Source: Brevundimonas sp.
Lineage (GTDB): Bacteria > Pseudomonadota > Alphaproteobacteria > Caulobacterales > Caulobacteraceae
Direction: 5' to 3'
Length of the DNA: 64,000 bases
Assembly (NCBI RefSeq): GCF_029946145.1
Contig: NZ_JAQSDY010000012.1
Location: forward strand, 62,001 to 126,000
The notes under the pieces are model-generated. The model was not told the origin of the DNA. It made no database searches and saw nothing but the letters and a program-made list of their open reading frames with translations. The position numbers and the translations under genes were made by a program. Below, piece by piece: positions 8,311 to 16,404 of this stretch. How positions within the stretch are numbered: the stretch's first letter is position 1; each line of letters begins with the position of its first letter.

Positions 8311-9426
8311 CTACACGGGTCTGAGGCGGACGACCTTCGGATCGTCGATCGACGGCGCAGGTTCCGGGAAGCTGGAGCCGGTGATCAGTTCGAGCATGGC
8401 CGGAGCCAGACCGATCTCGCGCCCGATTCCCCCGGCGCCCCCGATCACCGCGTCCTCCAGCGCCGAGAGCGCCGACGGCAGCAGCTCAGGCTGTTCGACC
8501 GGCAAGGCGCCGTCCGCGTCATAGGTCTCGACCTTGGCCTGTCCTGTCTTCACCAGATGGATGTTGGCGGTGCGGTACTGGGCCGGGGTCAACAGACCCA
8601 GGTCATAGCCCCGCCGAACCAGCGCGCGGACGGACATCTTCCACCTGAGTTTGAGCTCGAACAGCGCGCGCCAATTGATCGCACGCCCTCGCGGGAATTC
8701 CCGCAGGACAGCCCCACGCGGAAACAGGAAGGCGCTCGCGAAACGGTGGGCCTGGTCTTCGGTCGCGCGATCTCCCGTCTGCATGCCCCGATGCATGATC
8801 AGATGGCCGCACTCGTGGGCGAAGTCGAACCGTTGCCGACACAGGCTCTCCTTGAGAGAGCTGCGAACGATGATCGGCCGGCGCCGATCCATCGAGAAGG
8901 CGTCCACCCGATCCGACAGGTCGCCGAAATAGGTGACGACGGCGCCGGCGTTCTCGACCACCCGCATCATGCTGGTGATCGGACCCGTCGTTCCGAGCCC
9001 CCAATATCGACGGGCCTCTTCGGCCGCCTGTTCGATCTCCTCGGCCGTGGCCGCCGGCAGATCGGGGAACGACACGGCCGGAAGTTCCAGGTGGACTTCG
9101 ATGGCCGCGACGAATTTATCGAGCAGCGTTCCCCGGGCGAGGACCTGGCTCGTGATCGAGGCTGGCCGGGTGATGTGCCCGCGGAAATGACACTGTTCCG
9201 GCCGCACCGTCGATGGGATCGGTTGCGCCAGAAACGCCGGCGTGACGCCCAGCACATCGGCCAGGGCGTCCACCACTTCGTCCGAGGGCGACCGCGAGCC
9301 GGTCTCGAGCTGGTGGATGAACTGACGGGTCGCCCCGATCAGCTCGCCGACCTCCTCGAGCGAATAGCCATGCGCCAGCCGGGCGAGCCGGAGTTGCTCG
9401 CCCGCGATTTTCGAGTTCGTTTCCAT
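8311..9426 (-). CDS. XRE-family regulator fused to ImmA/IrrE metallopeptidase
   Basis: A 371-residue fusion. Residues 8-62 form a Cro/CI-type helix-turn-helix (LEEVGELIGATRQFIHQLE). The C-terminal half is an ImmA/IrrE (DUF955) zinc peptidase with HECGH at 204-208 and a downstream Glu at 223 in EDQAHRFASAFLFP. Such proteins typically act as repressors, or as proteases that cleave a partner repressor upon DNA damage or a phage signal. An unknown 197-residue protein is encoded just upstream on the same strand, 52 bp away, and is the likely partner. The ATG at 9426 fits the domain start exactly. Confidence 0.88.
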   Translation of the reverse strand: METNSKIAGEQLRLARLAHGYSLEEVGELIGATRQFIHQLETGSRSPSDEVVDALADVLGVTPAFLAQPIPSTVRPEQCHFRGHITRPASITSQVLARGTLLDKFVAAIEVHLELPAVSFPDLPAATAEEIEQAAEEARRYWGLGTTGPITSMMRVVENAGAVVTYFGDLSDRVDAFSMDRRRPIIVRSSLKESLCRQRFDFAHECGHLIMHRGMQTGDRATEDQAHRFASAFLFPRGAVLREFPRGRAINWRALFELKLRWKMSVRALVRRGYDLGLLTPAQYRTANIHLVKTGQAKVETYDADGALPVEQPELLPSALSALEDAVIGGAGGIGREIGLAPAMLELITGSSFPEPAPSIDDPKVVRLRPV

Positions 9427-9478
9427 GACTGGCCGGTTTAGCGACCGCCCCCCACCCAGATCCGTGCGGAGCGGCCGA

Positions 9479-10072
9479 TCATTCGGTCGTCCCGTCTTTC
9501 TGCTTCCTTGCCGCGATTCCGACGGCGGGGGCAGGCAGATCGACGCCCTCGCTGCCCGCGACCCAGAGCGGCGACACCTTGGTCACCGGCTCGTCCAGCG
9601 GCACCTGCCAGGTCAGCACCGGCGTATCGCCCGCCAGCACCACGAAGGTCACGGCCGTGATCGCGCCGTCCAGATCGGTCTCGATCGCGAACCGGTACAG
9701 GGGCTCGGAGGTCAGTTTGACCAGTTCATCGGCGCCGAACAGGCTCAGCTGCTGAAGTTCCGAGAAGGTCTGCTTCAGGGTCCGCGCGTTCGGATCGTCC
9801 GGCTCGCCGCGATAGAAGCGGATCGGCACGCCGCCCACGCTGAACACGAACTGCATCGTCGGATTCAGGATCTCCAGCCAGTCGACGTCGGGCGCCGTCG
9901 CTTCGATCTGGTGCTTCTGGAAGGCGAAGGCCTCGCAGCCGAGGGTCCATCCCGTGCAGCCCGCGCTCGCGTCGAAGCGATCCAGGGCGTCGTTGCGGCC
10001 GCGCTCGATCAGTTTCCCGATCGTGATCAGACGATCGCGGGTGAGGGCGGTGTGATGTTCCCAAGGGGTCAT
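9479..10072 (-). CDS. Unknown partner of XRE/ImmA regulator
   Basis: A 197-residue soluble protein, no signal peptide, not a family I recognise. I prefer ATG 10072, which has GGAG five bases upstream, over a TTG at 10084. The middle is mixed alpha/beta (WLEILNPTMQFVFSVGGVPIRFYRG), and the C-terminal third looks beta-rich (TAVTFVVLAGDTPVLTWQVPL). It precedes the XRE/ImmA gene by 52 bp in the same direction, so the two probably form one transcript. A role as substrate, sensor or second component of that regulator is inference from position. Confidence 0.7.
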   Translation of the reverse strand: MTPWEHHTALTRDRLITIGKLIERGRNDALDRFDASAGCTGWTLGCEAFAFQKHQIEATAPDVDWLEILNPTMQFVFSVGGVPIRFYRGEPDDPNARTLKQTFSELQQLSLFGADELVKLTSEPLYRFAIETDLDGAITAVTFVVLAGDTPVLTWQVPLDEPVTKVSPLWVAGSEGVDLPAPAVGIAARKQKDGTTE

Positions 10073-10412
10073 GCGGAGCTCCAAGCCTGCCAGACCATAA
10101 TGGGCAAACTCGATGATTCGTCAACTAACTCGGAGAAAGTAAGCTGGGGACGATTTTGTAAACAAGGAAGCGCTAAGGGCTCCGCCCTCGCGCAGGCCAG
10201 GGTGAAGCGGCTCCGCCGCCGGACCGGCCGGTCTCCCCGACCTTCCGCGCCGGTCATGATCATCATCATCGTCATTGCCGTCAGGCTTGTGCAGGCCGGG
10301 CGATCCCCCTCCGGCCGGTCCGCCCTGGCCTTTGCTACCCCGCTCTCGCCGAGGGGCAGGGTTTCAGGCGCGCAGTTCGCGTGCCTGCAACCCATGCCCA
10401 AAGGAGGCAGAC
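10073..10412. other. Divergent intergenic region upstream of parB-like gene
   Basis: About 340 bp lie between the divergent unknown gene and the ParB-like gene. It holds an (ATC)n-like run near 10,256-10,275 and GC-rich clusters such as AAGGGCTCCGCCC near 10,172-10,187. Plasmid-type ParB genes often carry such a leader. No clear parS-like palindrome was seen. Confidence 0.35.
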
Positions 10413-11267
10413 GTGACTGCTCAATCCATCCAGACCGTCGCGATTGAGGCGACGGAGGCGACCACGCCGCCGCACGGCGCGGAAATCACCGTGCCGCTCA
10501 ACCGGCTCAAGGCGTCGCCGAAGAATGCGAGGAAGACCCCGCACAGCCCGGCGATCATCGAGGCCTTCGCGGCCTCCATCAAGGCCAAGGGGGTGTTGCA
10601 GCCGCCCGTGGTCGAGATCGAGCGGGACGGGGAGGGCGCCCCGACCGGGAACTACCTCGTCAGCATCGGGGAAGGGCGGCGTCAGGGGCTTCGACTGCTC
10701 GCCAAGCGCAAGGCGATCAAGCGGACCCATCCGGTCCGGGTGATCGTGGACGCCGAGAACGACCCCCATGAGATCAGCCTCGACGAGAACATCACCCGCG
10801 AGGCGATGCACCCCGCCGACCAGTTCGAGGCCTTCCGGCGGCTGGCCGAGGAGAAGGGCTATGGACCGGAGGAGATCGGCGCCCGGTTCGGGGTGTCCGC
10901 CCATGTGGTGCGCCAACGGCTGCGGCTGGGGGCGGCGGCGCCGGAGTTGATGGCGGCTTATCGGGCGGGGACGCTGGCGCTCGACCAGCTGACCGCCTTC
11001 TGCGTCAGCGAGGATCGGGACCGGCAGCGGCAGGTGCTGGAGCAGATCGGTCCCCATACCCCGGCCTACGTCATCCGTCGCGCCATGACCGAGGCCAAGG
11101 TTCGCGTCGATGACCGGCGGGTCCGCTTCGTCGGTGTCGAGGCCTATGAGGCCGAGGGCGGCGGAGTCCTGCGTGATCTTGAGAAGGTCTGCTCCAAGCT
11201 CAGGGTCAGAACCCGGATCGAGGCTGTCGCTTCCGGCGTACGACAGGGATTGGTCGAGCCGGGATGA
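10413..11267 (+). pseudogene. ParB/RepB-type partition protein, C-terminally truncated
   Basis: GTG 10413 with a perfect AAGGAGG ribosome site (10401-10407) opens a 284-residue protein of the plasmid/ICE ParB family. The ParB nuclease-like N-domain is clear (VPLNRLKASPKNARK, VSIGEGRRQGLRLLAKR) and so is the central HTH (EEIGARFGVSAHVVRQRLRL). Members of this subfamily that I know run to roughly 600-700 residues and continue after the VEAYEAEGGGVLRDL segment. Here that segment (about residues 242-256) is followed by an unrelated 28-residue tail and a stop. A deletion or recombination near 11,178 has removed the C-terminal half. It may still fold and bind DNA, but looks like a relic of a plasmid or integrative element. 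Confidence 0.75.
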
Positions 11268-11754
11268 GCGAAGGGGGCGGGCCAGGAACTTCTGTGAGGA
11301 AGCCCGGCGTTTCGTCGCCGATCGCTGCCGACGTTTGCACGTCCCCTGGCTCTTGATCGGCGCCTATCGTTCCCGGAACCCGCCGTCGATAATCCTACAC
11401 CGACCCAGGGCGTCCGGGCGAGTCTCGCTTGACCGGCGGTGATGGGAGAGGAAAAACACGACGATTGCCAAATACGCGTCCCTTGCATCCTTCCTTCGGC
11501 GCCAGAAAGGCGCAGAGGTGGAGCTGACCTTTCGAAACATCGACGTGGCTAACCCCGCCGCCGTCCGGGGCCGGCGGCGTGAGAGGTGACGGCCGACTTG
11601 CAGTCCCAGACTGGGTCCCCTGTTCCGAACTGTCCTCACGGTAGGCCCCCCAACCCCCATTTCAAGAAACCCGAACCGTTGAACAACATCCCCGACACTT
11701 CCTCGGTTTCGTCGCATCCAAACCACTGTGGATCCCGACAAATGCCCATACCGC
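11268..11754. other. Decayed region after the ParB fragment
   Basis: Nearly 490 bp have no convincing intact gene. One short coding-like relic is listed separately; the rest shows no recognisable repeat or hairpin. Confidence 0.4.
11446..11589 (+). pseudogene. Remnant of a DUF7662-type small protein
   Basis: Frame 1 reads KYASLASFLRRQKGAEVELTF, from 11,470, which matches from memory the N-terminal pattern KYxPLxxYLxxQxxxxVxLTF of small DUF7662-type proteins of accessory regions. It has no normal start codon, loses similarity after RNID and stops at 11,589. It is a fragment at most. Confidence 0.3.
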
Positions 11755-12516
11755 CTAGAACGTACGGCCCAACTGAAGGCCCGCGCCGTAGTCCGGAGCG
11801 GCGTCGGAAAGACCCACCGTCCCGTAGGCTGTTGCGGACCAGCCGGAGGCTGAGCGGAAGCTGACAAAGGGATTGAGCTGGGTCTGCTCGCCGAGCCCGG
11901 CGAAATATTCGGCGCGGTAGCTTCCCATCAGGCCGAGGCTTGACGTGGCTGACACGTCATAGATCGCGCCTAACGAGGCGGTAACACCGTCTTCAAGTTC
12001 GTAGAGGTCCGGGTCGCCAAGCCAGGAATAGCCGACGCTGCCCGTGAGGCGGAACCGGTCCGCCAACGGCAATTGGGCAGACACAAGAAGGTTGTAGTCG
12101 CTCTCCCCGGTGCCGAGATCCTCATCGGCTGTCGGGAATTTCACTGTCCCGCCGACTTCAAGGCTCAACCCCTGACCGCCTGCTGGCATGAGCTGATAGG
12201 CAGCGGACAGGGTGACGTCGCCCAGTCCGGATCGTGAGGACACTGCGCCATCGCCGGGCACGACCACTCCCCCGCCTACCGAGCCTTCCGGTCCGCGGAT
12301 GTTGACGTAAGGAACGGCAAGCTCGACCCTCCAGCGGTTGGCCTGGGCCCGCAGTCCCAACGGGGCATAGAGCACGTGTGTGTCCTGCGAACCGCCATAT
12401 TTGCCCGAAGAGTAATCGACACCGGCTGTGCCTTCCCAGACGACCTGCGCAGAGGCCAGGCCGGGGACGGCGAGGGCGGCCACACAGGCCGCGCCGAACA
12501 GGCAGAATTTAGACAT
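11755..12516 (-). CDS. Small outer-membrane beta-barrel protein
   Basis: A 253-residue exported protein with a clear signal peptide (cleavage after LASA, about residue 23) and alternating amphipathic strands through to a C-terminal Phe (LQLGRTF), the BAM recognition signature of outer-membrane barrels. Tyr/Ser/Gly-rich strands such as RWRVELAVPYVNI and YNLLVSAQLPLADRFRLTGSVGY fit a 10-12-strand transporter-like barrel of the putative outer-membrane transporter class. It lies downstream of the low-complexity secreted protein and the S8 protease on the same strand and is probably part of that unit, about 100 bp after the previous stop. Substrate unknown. Confidence 0.8.
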   Translation of the reverse strand: MSKFCLFGAACVAALAVPGLASAQVVWEGTAGVDYSSGKYGGSQDTHVLYAPLGLRAQANRWRVELAVPYVNIRGPEGSVGGGVVVPGDGAVSSRSGLGDVTLSAAYQLMPAGGQGLSLEVGGTVKFPTADEDLGTGESDYNLLVSAQLPLADRFRLTGSVGYSWLGDPDLYELEDGVTASLGAIYDVSATSSLGLMGSYRAEYFAGLGEQTQLNPFVSFRSASGWSATAYGTVGLSDAAPDYGAGLQLGRTF

Positions 12517-12622
12517 TCACATTCCATAAAGTGCAGCGAAAACCCGGTCTCGGGAACGCGGTTCAAAAAGCAGCCCCCGGTGCCGAAGCATCGGGGGCAT
12601 GGTGTTTCCGGACCCTTAAGTC

Positions 12623-13321
12623 CTAGTCGTCACGAAGGCCGGAGTTCTGGTCGGCGTTTTCCCTGCCCTGGGCGTTGGCGCGGGCGGGTTCCTGCCGGTT
12701 GGCGCGGGCATTGGTCCGCGCTTCCACGCCTGTCGCGGCGCTTCCCTCGGCGCTAAGACGGTTCAGCTCCGCCGTTACGGCGCGGGCGTCGCGACTGGAA
12801 ACAGTCGCATCGGATACAGCGTCCGTCCGCAGGCCGGCGTTGTCGTTCGAACGCTCAACTCCGCGGTCATCGGCGCGGTCGGCGCCCTGCCTGCGCGATC
12901 GGGCGTCGGTGCGGGTGTCGACGGAGCCCTGGGCGCCGGTCGAAGTTGAACCCTCCGTCACGCCGTCGTCATCGCTGGTTTCGCCGGTGAAGCCTGCGTT
13001 TGCATTGGCGTTGGCGGAGGCATTGGCGTTGCTTCCCGCCGTTGCCGAGCGAAGCGCGCGCGCTTCGGTGCGCACGGCCTCACCGCTGCGGGTGGAGCGA
13101 GCGGTGCCGCTGATGCCTGCGCCGACATTGGAGGACGCGGCGGCGTTCGACGGCGGCGCGATCATCGGCGGGCGCATGGAGGGGGGGGCGGTCACCGGCA
13201 GCGTCGGCCGGACGGCCTGGGGCGGCAGGATCGGGGCGCCGCCGGGACGGCCCTGAGCCGCAGCGGCTCCGGCGAACAGGGTGGCCACGGCGACCGTCGC
13301 AAACATCAAGCGCGTATTCAT
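12623..13321 (-). CDS. Secreted Ala/Asn/Arg-rich low-complexity protein
   Basis: A 232-residue protein beginning at ATG 13321 with a signal peptide (LFAGAAAA, then QGRPGG). The mature N-terminus is Pro-rich, and the rest is low-complexity Ala/Asn/Arg/Ser/Asp with near repeats such as ANASANANANA and RTDARSRRQGADRADDR; it looks disordered. Its mature start AQGRPGG is shared with the upstream S8 protease (13414-14790), 92 bp away in the same direction. A surface, adhesive or protease-substrate role can be imagined, but none is established. The longer frame to 13408 is unlikely because it places a long tail before the signal peptide. Confidence 0.7.
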   Translation of the reverse strand: MNTRLMFATVAVATLFAGAAAAQGRPGGAPILPPQAVRPTLPVTAPPSMRPPMIAPPSNAAASSNVGAGISGTARSTRSGEAVRTEARALRSATAGSNANASANANANAGFTGETSDDDGVTEGSTSTGAQGSVDTRTDARSRRQGADRADDRGVERSNDNAGLRTDAVSDATVSSRDARAVTAELNRLSAEGSAATGVEARTNARANRQEPARANAQGRENADQNSGLRDD

Positions 13322-13413
13322 GGTGCAAAATCCTTGGCTGGTGGCGGACGATGCCGCCTCACCAGAACCCAACGCTCGGGCACGCGCGATCCATCCCCGA
13401 TTTTTCAAAAAAA

Positions 13414-14790
13414 TCAGCGACGCAACGCGCCATGCGCGCCCACGGCGCGAGGCGCGACAGTCATATCGTTGCCAACAAGGCCCCGACCGTAGATGTCGTC
13501 TCGCCCGGGAGCGCCCATGTCGCGGGCGTGGCGCGCCACGTTGGTTTCGCCGTGGCGAGCGATCAACCCCGCAACGAGCGGCGCGGCGAACGACGAACCC
13601 CGCACGGTGACATAGCCCCCAGACACACTCGCCGCGGCAATGTCTGCGCCGGGAGCCGAGAAATCGACCTGGGGCCCGCGCCCGGTCTCGGGCAGAGGCC
13701 GCCCGCGTCCGTTGACGGCTGATACCCCGATCACGCCTTCATAGGCGGCCGGGTAAAGCGGCGGCGCAGCCGGGCCGTCGTTGCCCACAGCCGCCACGAT
13801 CGTCATGCCTCTCGCCTGCGCCTGCGCGACGGCGCGTGCGACCACTGGATTGCGCGGGCCCACCAGGCTGACGTTGACCACTCTGATCCGCTGGCTCGAC
13901 ATCCAGGCCAGCGCGCGGGCCAAGGCAGTCGAGGACCCGCCCGCCGCCGAGCCGCCATAGACGTCCGCGACCAACAGGCCTGCGCCAGGCGCGGTGCCCG
14001 AAAAGAAGCCAGCCTCTCCGACCATCAGCGAGGCGACGGCCGTGCCATGGGCCCCTGGATGTACCGGCCCGGCGAACCCCTGCTGCGTGATATCCGACCC
14101 GGCCAGAGCAGGATGGGCGGCGACGCCAGTGTCGATCAGGCCCAGCCGAACGGAAGATCCGACCCGCTGAGGCGCGATCACCGGGGACGGAGCCATCGAG
14201 ACCGCACCTGCGGGAGAATAGACATGATTGAACCCAATATCTGCCTGGGGGTCGAGCCGAGCCAGCCGCTCGACCGCGTCGCTTAGTTGCTGGCCGGCGG
14301 GCGGAGAAAAAACCAGGACATCCATCTCCAGATCCGGAAGGCTCTCCTCGCGAATGAGGTGATAGCCAAGCCCGAGCGCTTCCGCGCGGGCTCGGTCCGA
14401 CAGGCCGATCGCAACGATCTCGCCCGAGACCACCGGCCAGCCAAAGGGGTCGGCCTGAAGGATGCCGTTCGACCGCTGGATCTGGGCCCGGGAACGAGCG
14501 GGGGCCTGAAGCACGGCGTCGGCCACACCTTGGGCCTGCCCCGCATGACTCATCCGCCCAGCCGCCGCTTCGGGCGTGACAGGCACGCTCGGCAGCTGGG
14601 GAATGGCGCTGGGACGGGATTGCGGCCCGGCCACGCCCGGCGCGGGCGGGACCAAGGGGCGCATTTGAATCGCCGCGTCCGGTCGCGGCGAACCGCCGGG
14701 GCGGCCTTGGGCCACTGCGACTTCAGGCATGGCAAAAAAAGCCAAGCCGATGACCATCCACCGGCCGATGCTTGTCCTCGTTTTGGTCAT
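13414..14790 (-). CDS. Secreted S8 (subtilisin-like) serine protease
   Basis: A 458-residue exported protease. The signal peptide is residues 1-27 (cleavage before QGRPGG), followed by a Pro-rich region, a propeptide-like domain to about 210 and the peptidase S8 domain from about 215. The catalytic triad is Asp220 (LIDTG), His248 (AHGTAVASL) and Ser400 (GSSFAAP), with the oxyanion Asn at 337 (AAVGNDGP). I chose ATG 14790, with GGAGG ten bases upstream; a TTG at 14799 would sit on the ribosome site. It diverges from an ECF sigma factor gene across 75 bp containing a perfect inverted repeat, so it is a likely target of that sigma/anti-sigma pair. Confidence 0.88.
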   Translation of the reverse strand: MTKTRTSIGRWMVIGLAFFAMPEVAVAQGRPGGSPRPDAAIQMRPLVPPAPGVAGPQSRPSAIPQLPSVPVTPEAAAGRMSHAGQAQGVADAVLQAPARSRAQIQRSNGILQADPFGWPVVSGEIVAIGLSDRARAEALGLGYHLIREESLPDLEMDVLVFSPPAGQQLSDAVERLARLDPQADIGFNHVYSPAGAVSMAPSPVIAPQRVGSSVRLGLIDTGVAAHPALAGSDITQQGFAGPVHPGAHGTAVASLMVGEAGFFSGTAPGAGLLVADVYGGSAAGGSSTALARALAWMSSQRIRVVNVSLVGPRNPVVARAVAQAQARGMTIVAAVGNDGPAAPPLYPAAYEGVIGVSAVNGRGRPLPETGRGPQVDFSAPGADIAAASVSGGYVTVRGSSFAAPLVAGLIARHGETNVARHARDMGAPGRDDIYGRGLVGNDMTVAPRAVGAHGALRR

Positions 14791-14813
14791 CGCGCACAAA
14801 CCTCCACAGTCAG

Positions 14814-14845
14814 GGATTAAACGTCCAGCCTAGGGCGTTTAATCC
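14814..14845. promoter_or_regulatory. Perfect 10-bp inverted repeat between protease and ECF genes
   Basis: GGATTAAACG (14814-14823) and its exact complement CGTTTAATCC (14836-14845) flank a 12-bp spacer containing CCTAGG. It sits midway between the divergent protease and sigma factor genes, so an operator or symmetrical promoter element for both is likely. Confidence 0.55.
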
Positions 14846-14865
14846 TTTATGATCAGGAACGCGCA

Positions 14866-15369
14866 TTGGAAGAGTTTCAAAGTGAGTTGGTGGCGCTGCT
14901 TCCGAGGTTGCGGCGGTTCGCGTGCGCGCTCGTCAGGTCCGACGCCGATGCCCAGGACCTGGTGCAGGAAACCGTTGAGCGAGCGCTCAGTCGCCGCCAC
15001 GCTTGGATACCCGGAACGCGCCTCGACAGCTGGACCTACACAATCATGAAGCGCCTCTTCATCGACAAGAATCGGGCGCGCAGGCGTTGGAACCGCGTGA
15101 TGACGCCCGAGAATGACTACACCGTTCTGGTAGCGGACGTCGGACAGGCGGACGAGGCGTTGAGGGTCGATGCCCTGGCCGCGCGCAACGCTATCCACGC
15201 GCTCCCGGAGGATCAGCGGCTGGCCGTGGCTCTCGTCCTCGTGGACGGCTTGTCCTATGCCGAGGCGGCCGGGGTAATGGGCGTTCCAGTAGGCACTTTG
15301 ACGAGTCGCCTCGTGCGGGGCCGCCAGTCTCTGGTGGAGACGCTGGAACGCCAAGGAGTGTCAACATGA
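14866..15369 (+). CDS. ECF-family RNA polymerase sigma factor
   Basis: A 167-residue ECF sigma factor. Region 2 covers roughly residues 8-70 (RFACALVRSDADAQDLVQETVERAL, split in two helices). Region 4 covers roughly 108-155, with the recognition helix in YAEAAGVMGVPVGTLTSRLVRG. The start is TTG 14866 with AGGA seven bases upstream; in that frame an ATG at 14849 sits too close to the inverted repeat. Its stop overlaps the anti-sigma gene by 4 bp (ATGA). It probably activates its own promoter and the divergent protease unit, which is the usual pattern for ECF loci. Confidence 0.9.
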   Translation: MEEFQSELVALLPRLRRFACALVRSDADAQDLVQETVERALSRRHAWIPGTRLDSWTYTIMKRLFIDKNRARRRWNRVMTPENDYTVLVADVGQADEALRVDALAARNAIHALPEDQRLAVALVLVDGLSYAEAAGVMGVPVGTLTSRLVRGRQSLVETLERQGVST

Positions 15370-16082
15370 CCGGGTTCAACGACGAAATCTTGATGCGCCG
15401 CATCGATGGCGAGTTGGACGCAGCGACCGCTGCGGCGGTGGATGCGGCCGCCCGAACCCACGCGAGAGTGGCCGAGCGGCTGGCTTCCTTGCGGATGACC
15501 ACCGTCGCCATGCGCGACGCTTTCCCAGTCATGGTTGATCCCCGCGATGCCGCGCTGGCGCAATGCATCGCGAGAGCGCCAATCACACGTGGAAAATTCG
15601 GCCTGTGCGGCTGGCCCGAATGGCTTAGACCACAAACAATCGCCGCCGGAGCGGCTCTGGCGGCAGCCGGGTTCGCGGCGGGCGTCATGGTCGCGCCTGG
15701 CATAATGAATCGACCCGCGGGTCTGGTCGATGCCCAGGGGCGGATCGCCGACGTCGCCCTGGTTGAGGTGTTGGATGCACGTCTGAACGCTGACGGACAG
15801 GACACTTCGGGTTTATCGGTCGGCCTGACATTCAAGGACCATGAAGCCCGCTGGTGTCGCACTTTTCAAGATGCAGCCAAGGCCCTGGCCGGCTTGGCGT
15901 GTAGGAAAAATGAAGCATGGATGATCGAGGCCTTGGTCCCCTCCCACAGTGCTGTTGGAGAGCTAAGGATGGCCGGGTCCGACATGCCGACGCCAGTTTT
16001 GGTGGCCGTAGACGATCTCATGGGAGAGGATACAGCGACGGCGACCGAAGAGTTGCAGGCGCGGGATGCCGGATTTCGCTAG
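15366..16082 (+). CDS. Membrane-bound anti-sigma factor
   Basis: A 238-residue single-pass protein. The cytoplasmic N-terminal region (residues 1-95, LMRRIDGELD) resembles the anti-sigma domain of FecR/RsiW-like regulators but shows no clear HxxxCxxC zinc motif. A transmembrane helix at about 96-117 (AAGAALAAAGFAAGVMVAP) leads to a periplasmic domain with three or so Cys residues. Overlap with the sigma gene by 4 bp fixes the start and implies 1:1 production. The signal sensed by the periplasmic domain is unknown; proteolysis or envelope state is likely given the divergent protease. Confidence 0.85.
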   Translation: MTGFNDEILMRRIDGELDAATAAAVDAAARTHARVAERLASLRMTTVAMRDAFPVMVDPRDAALAQCIARAPITRGKFGLCGWPEWLRPQTIAAGAALAAAGFAAGVMVAPGIMNRPAGLVDAQGRIADVALVEVLDARLNADGQDTSGLSVGLTFKDHEARWCRTFQDAAKALAGLACRKNEAWMIEALVPSHSAVGELRMAGSDMPTPVLVAVDDLMGEDTATATEELQARDAGFR

Positions 16083-16404
16083 TTGCGCTCGTGCTGCAGC
16101 GGGGGCTTTAGCATGACCGGGCCGCGCCAACCGAACTTTCACTCCGAGGTGGTCTGCGACTCATGAGGAAACTACAAACCAGACCTTCGGCTACGGGCCA
16201 AGAACCCGACATGCGCCAGTTCATCTGACGCTGATTAGCAGCCCCTGATCGCTCTGGCGGTGGGAGGTTGGCGATCCGAACCGCGTATAGCGGGGCCGAT
16301 CTGGAGTGAAACACACCTGGCGTTAAAACGACGTTCTTCTCTTTTAGTTACAGCGTTTGCCAGGGCGACGAGTTTTGCGTGGCTCAACTAGTTTGGGGCG
16401 TGCG
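16083..16404. other. Intergenic, upstream of histidine kinase
   Basis: About 320 bp without a convincing gene. It must hold the kinase promoter. No strong terminator follows the anti-sigma gene. Confidence 0.35.
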
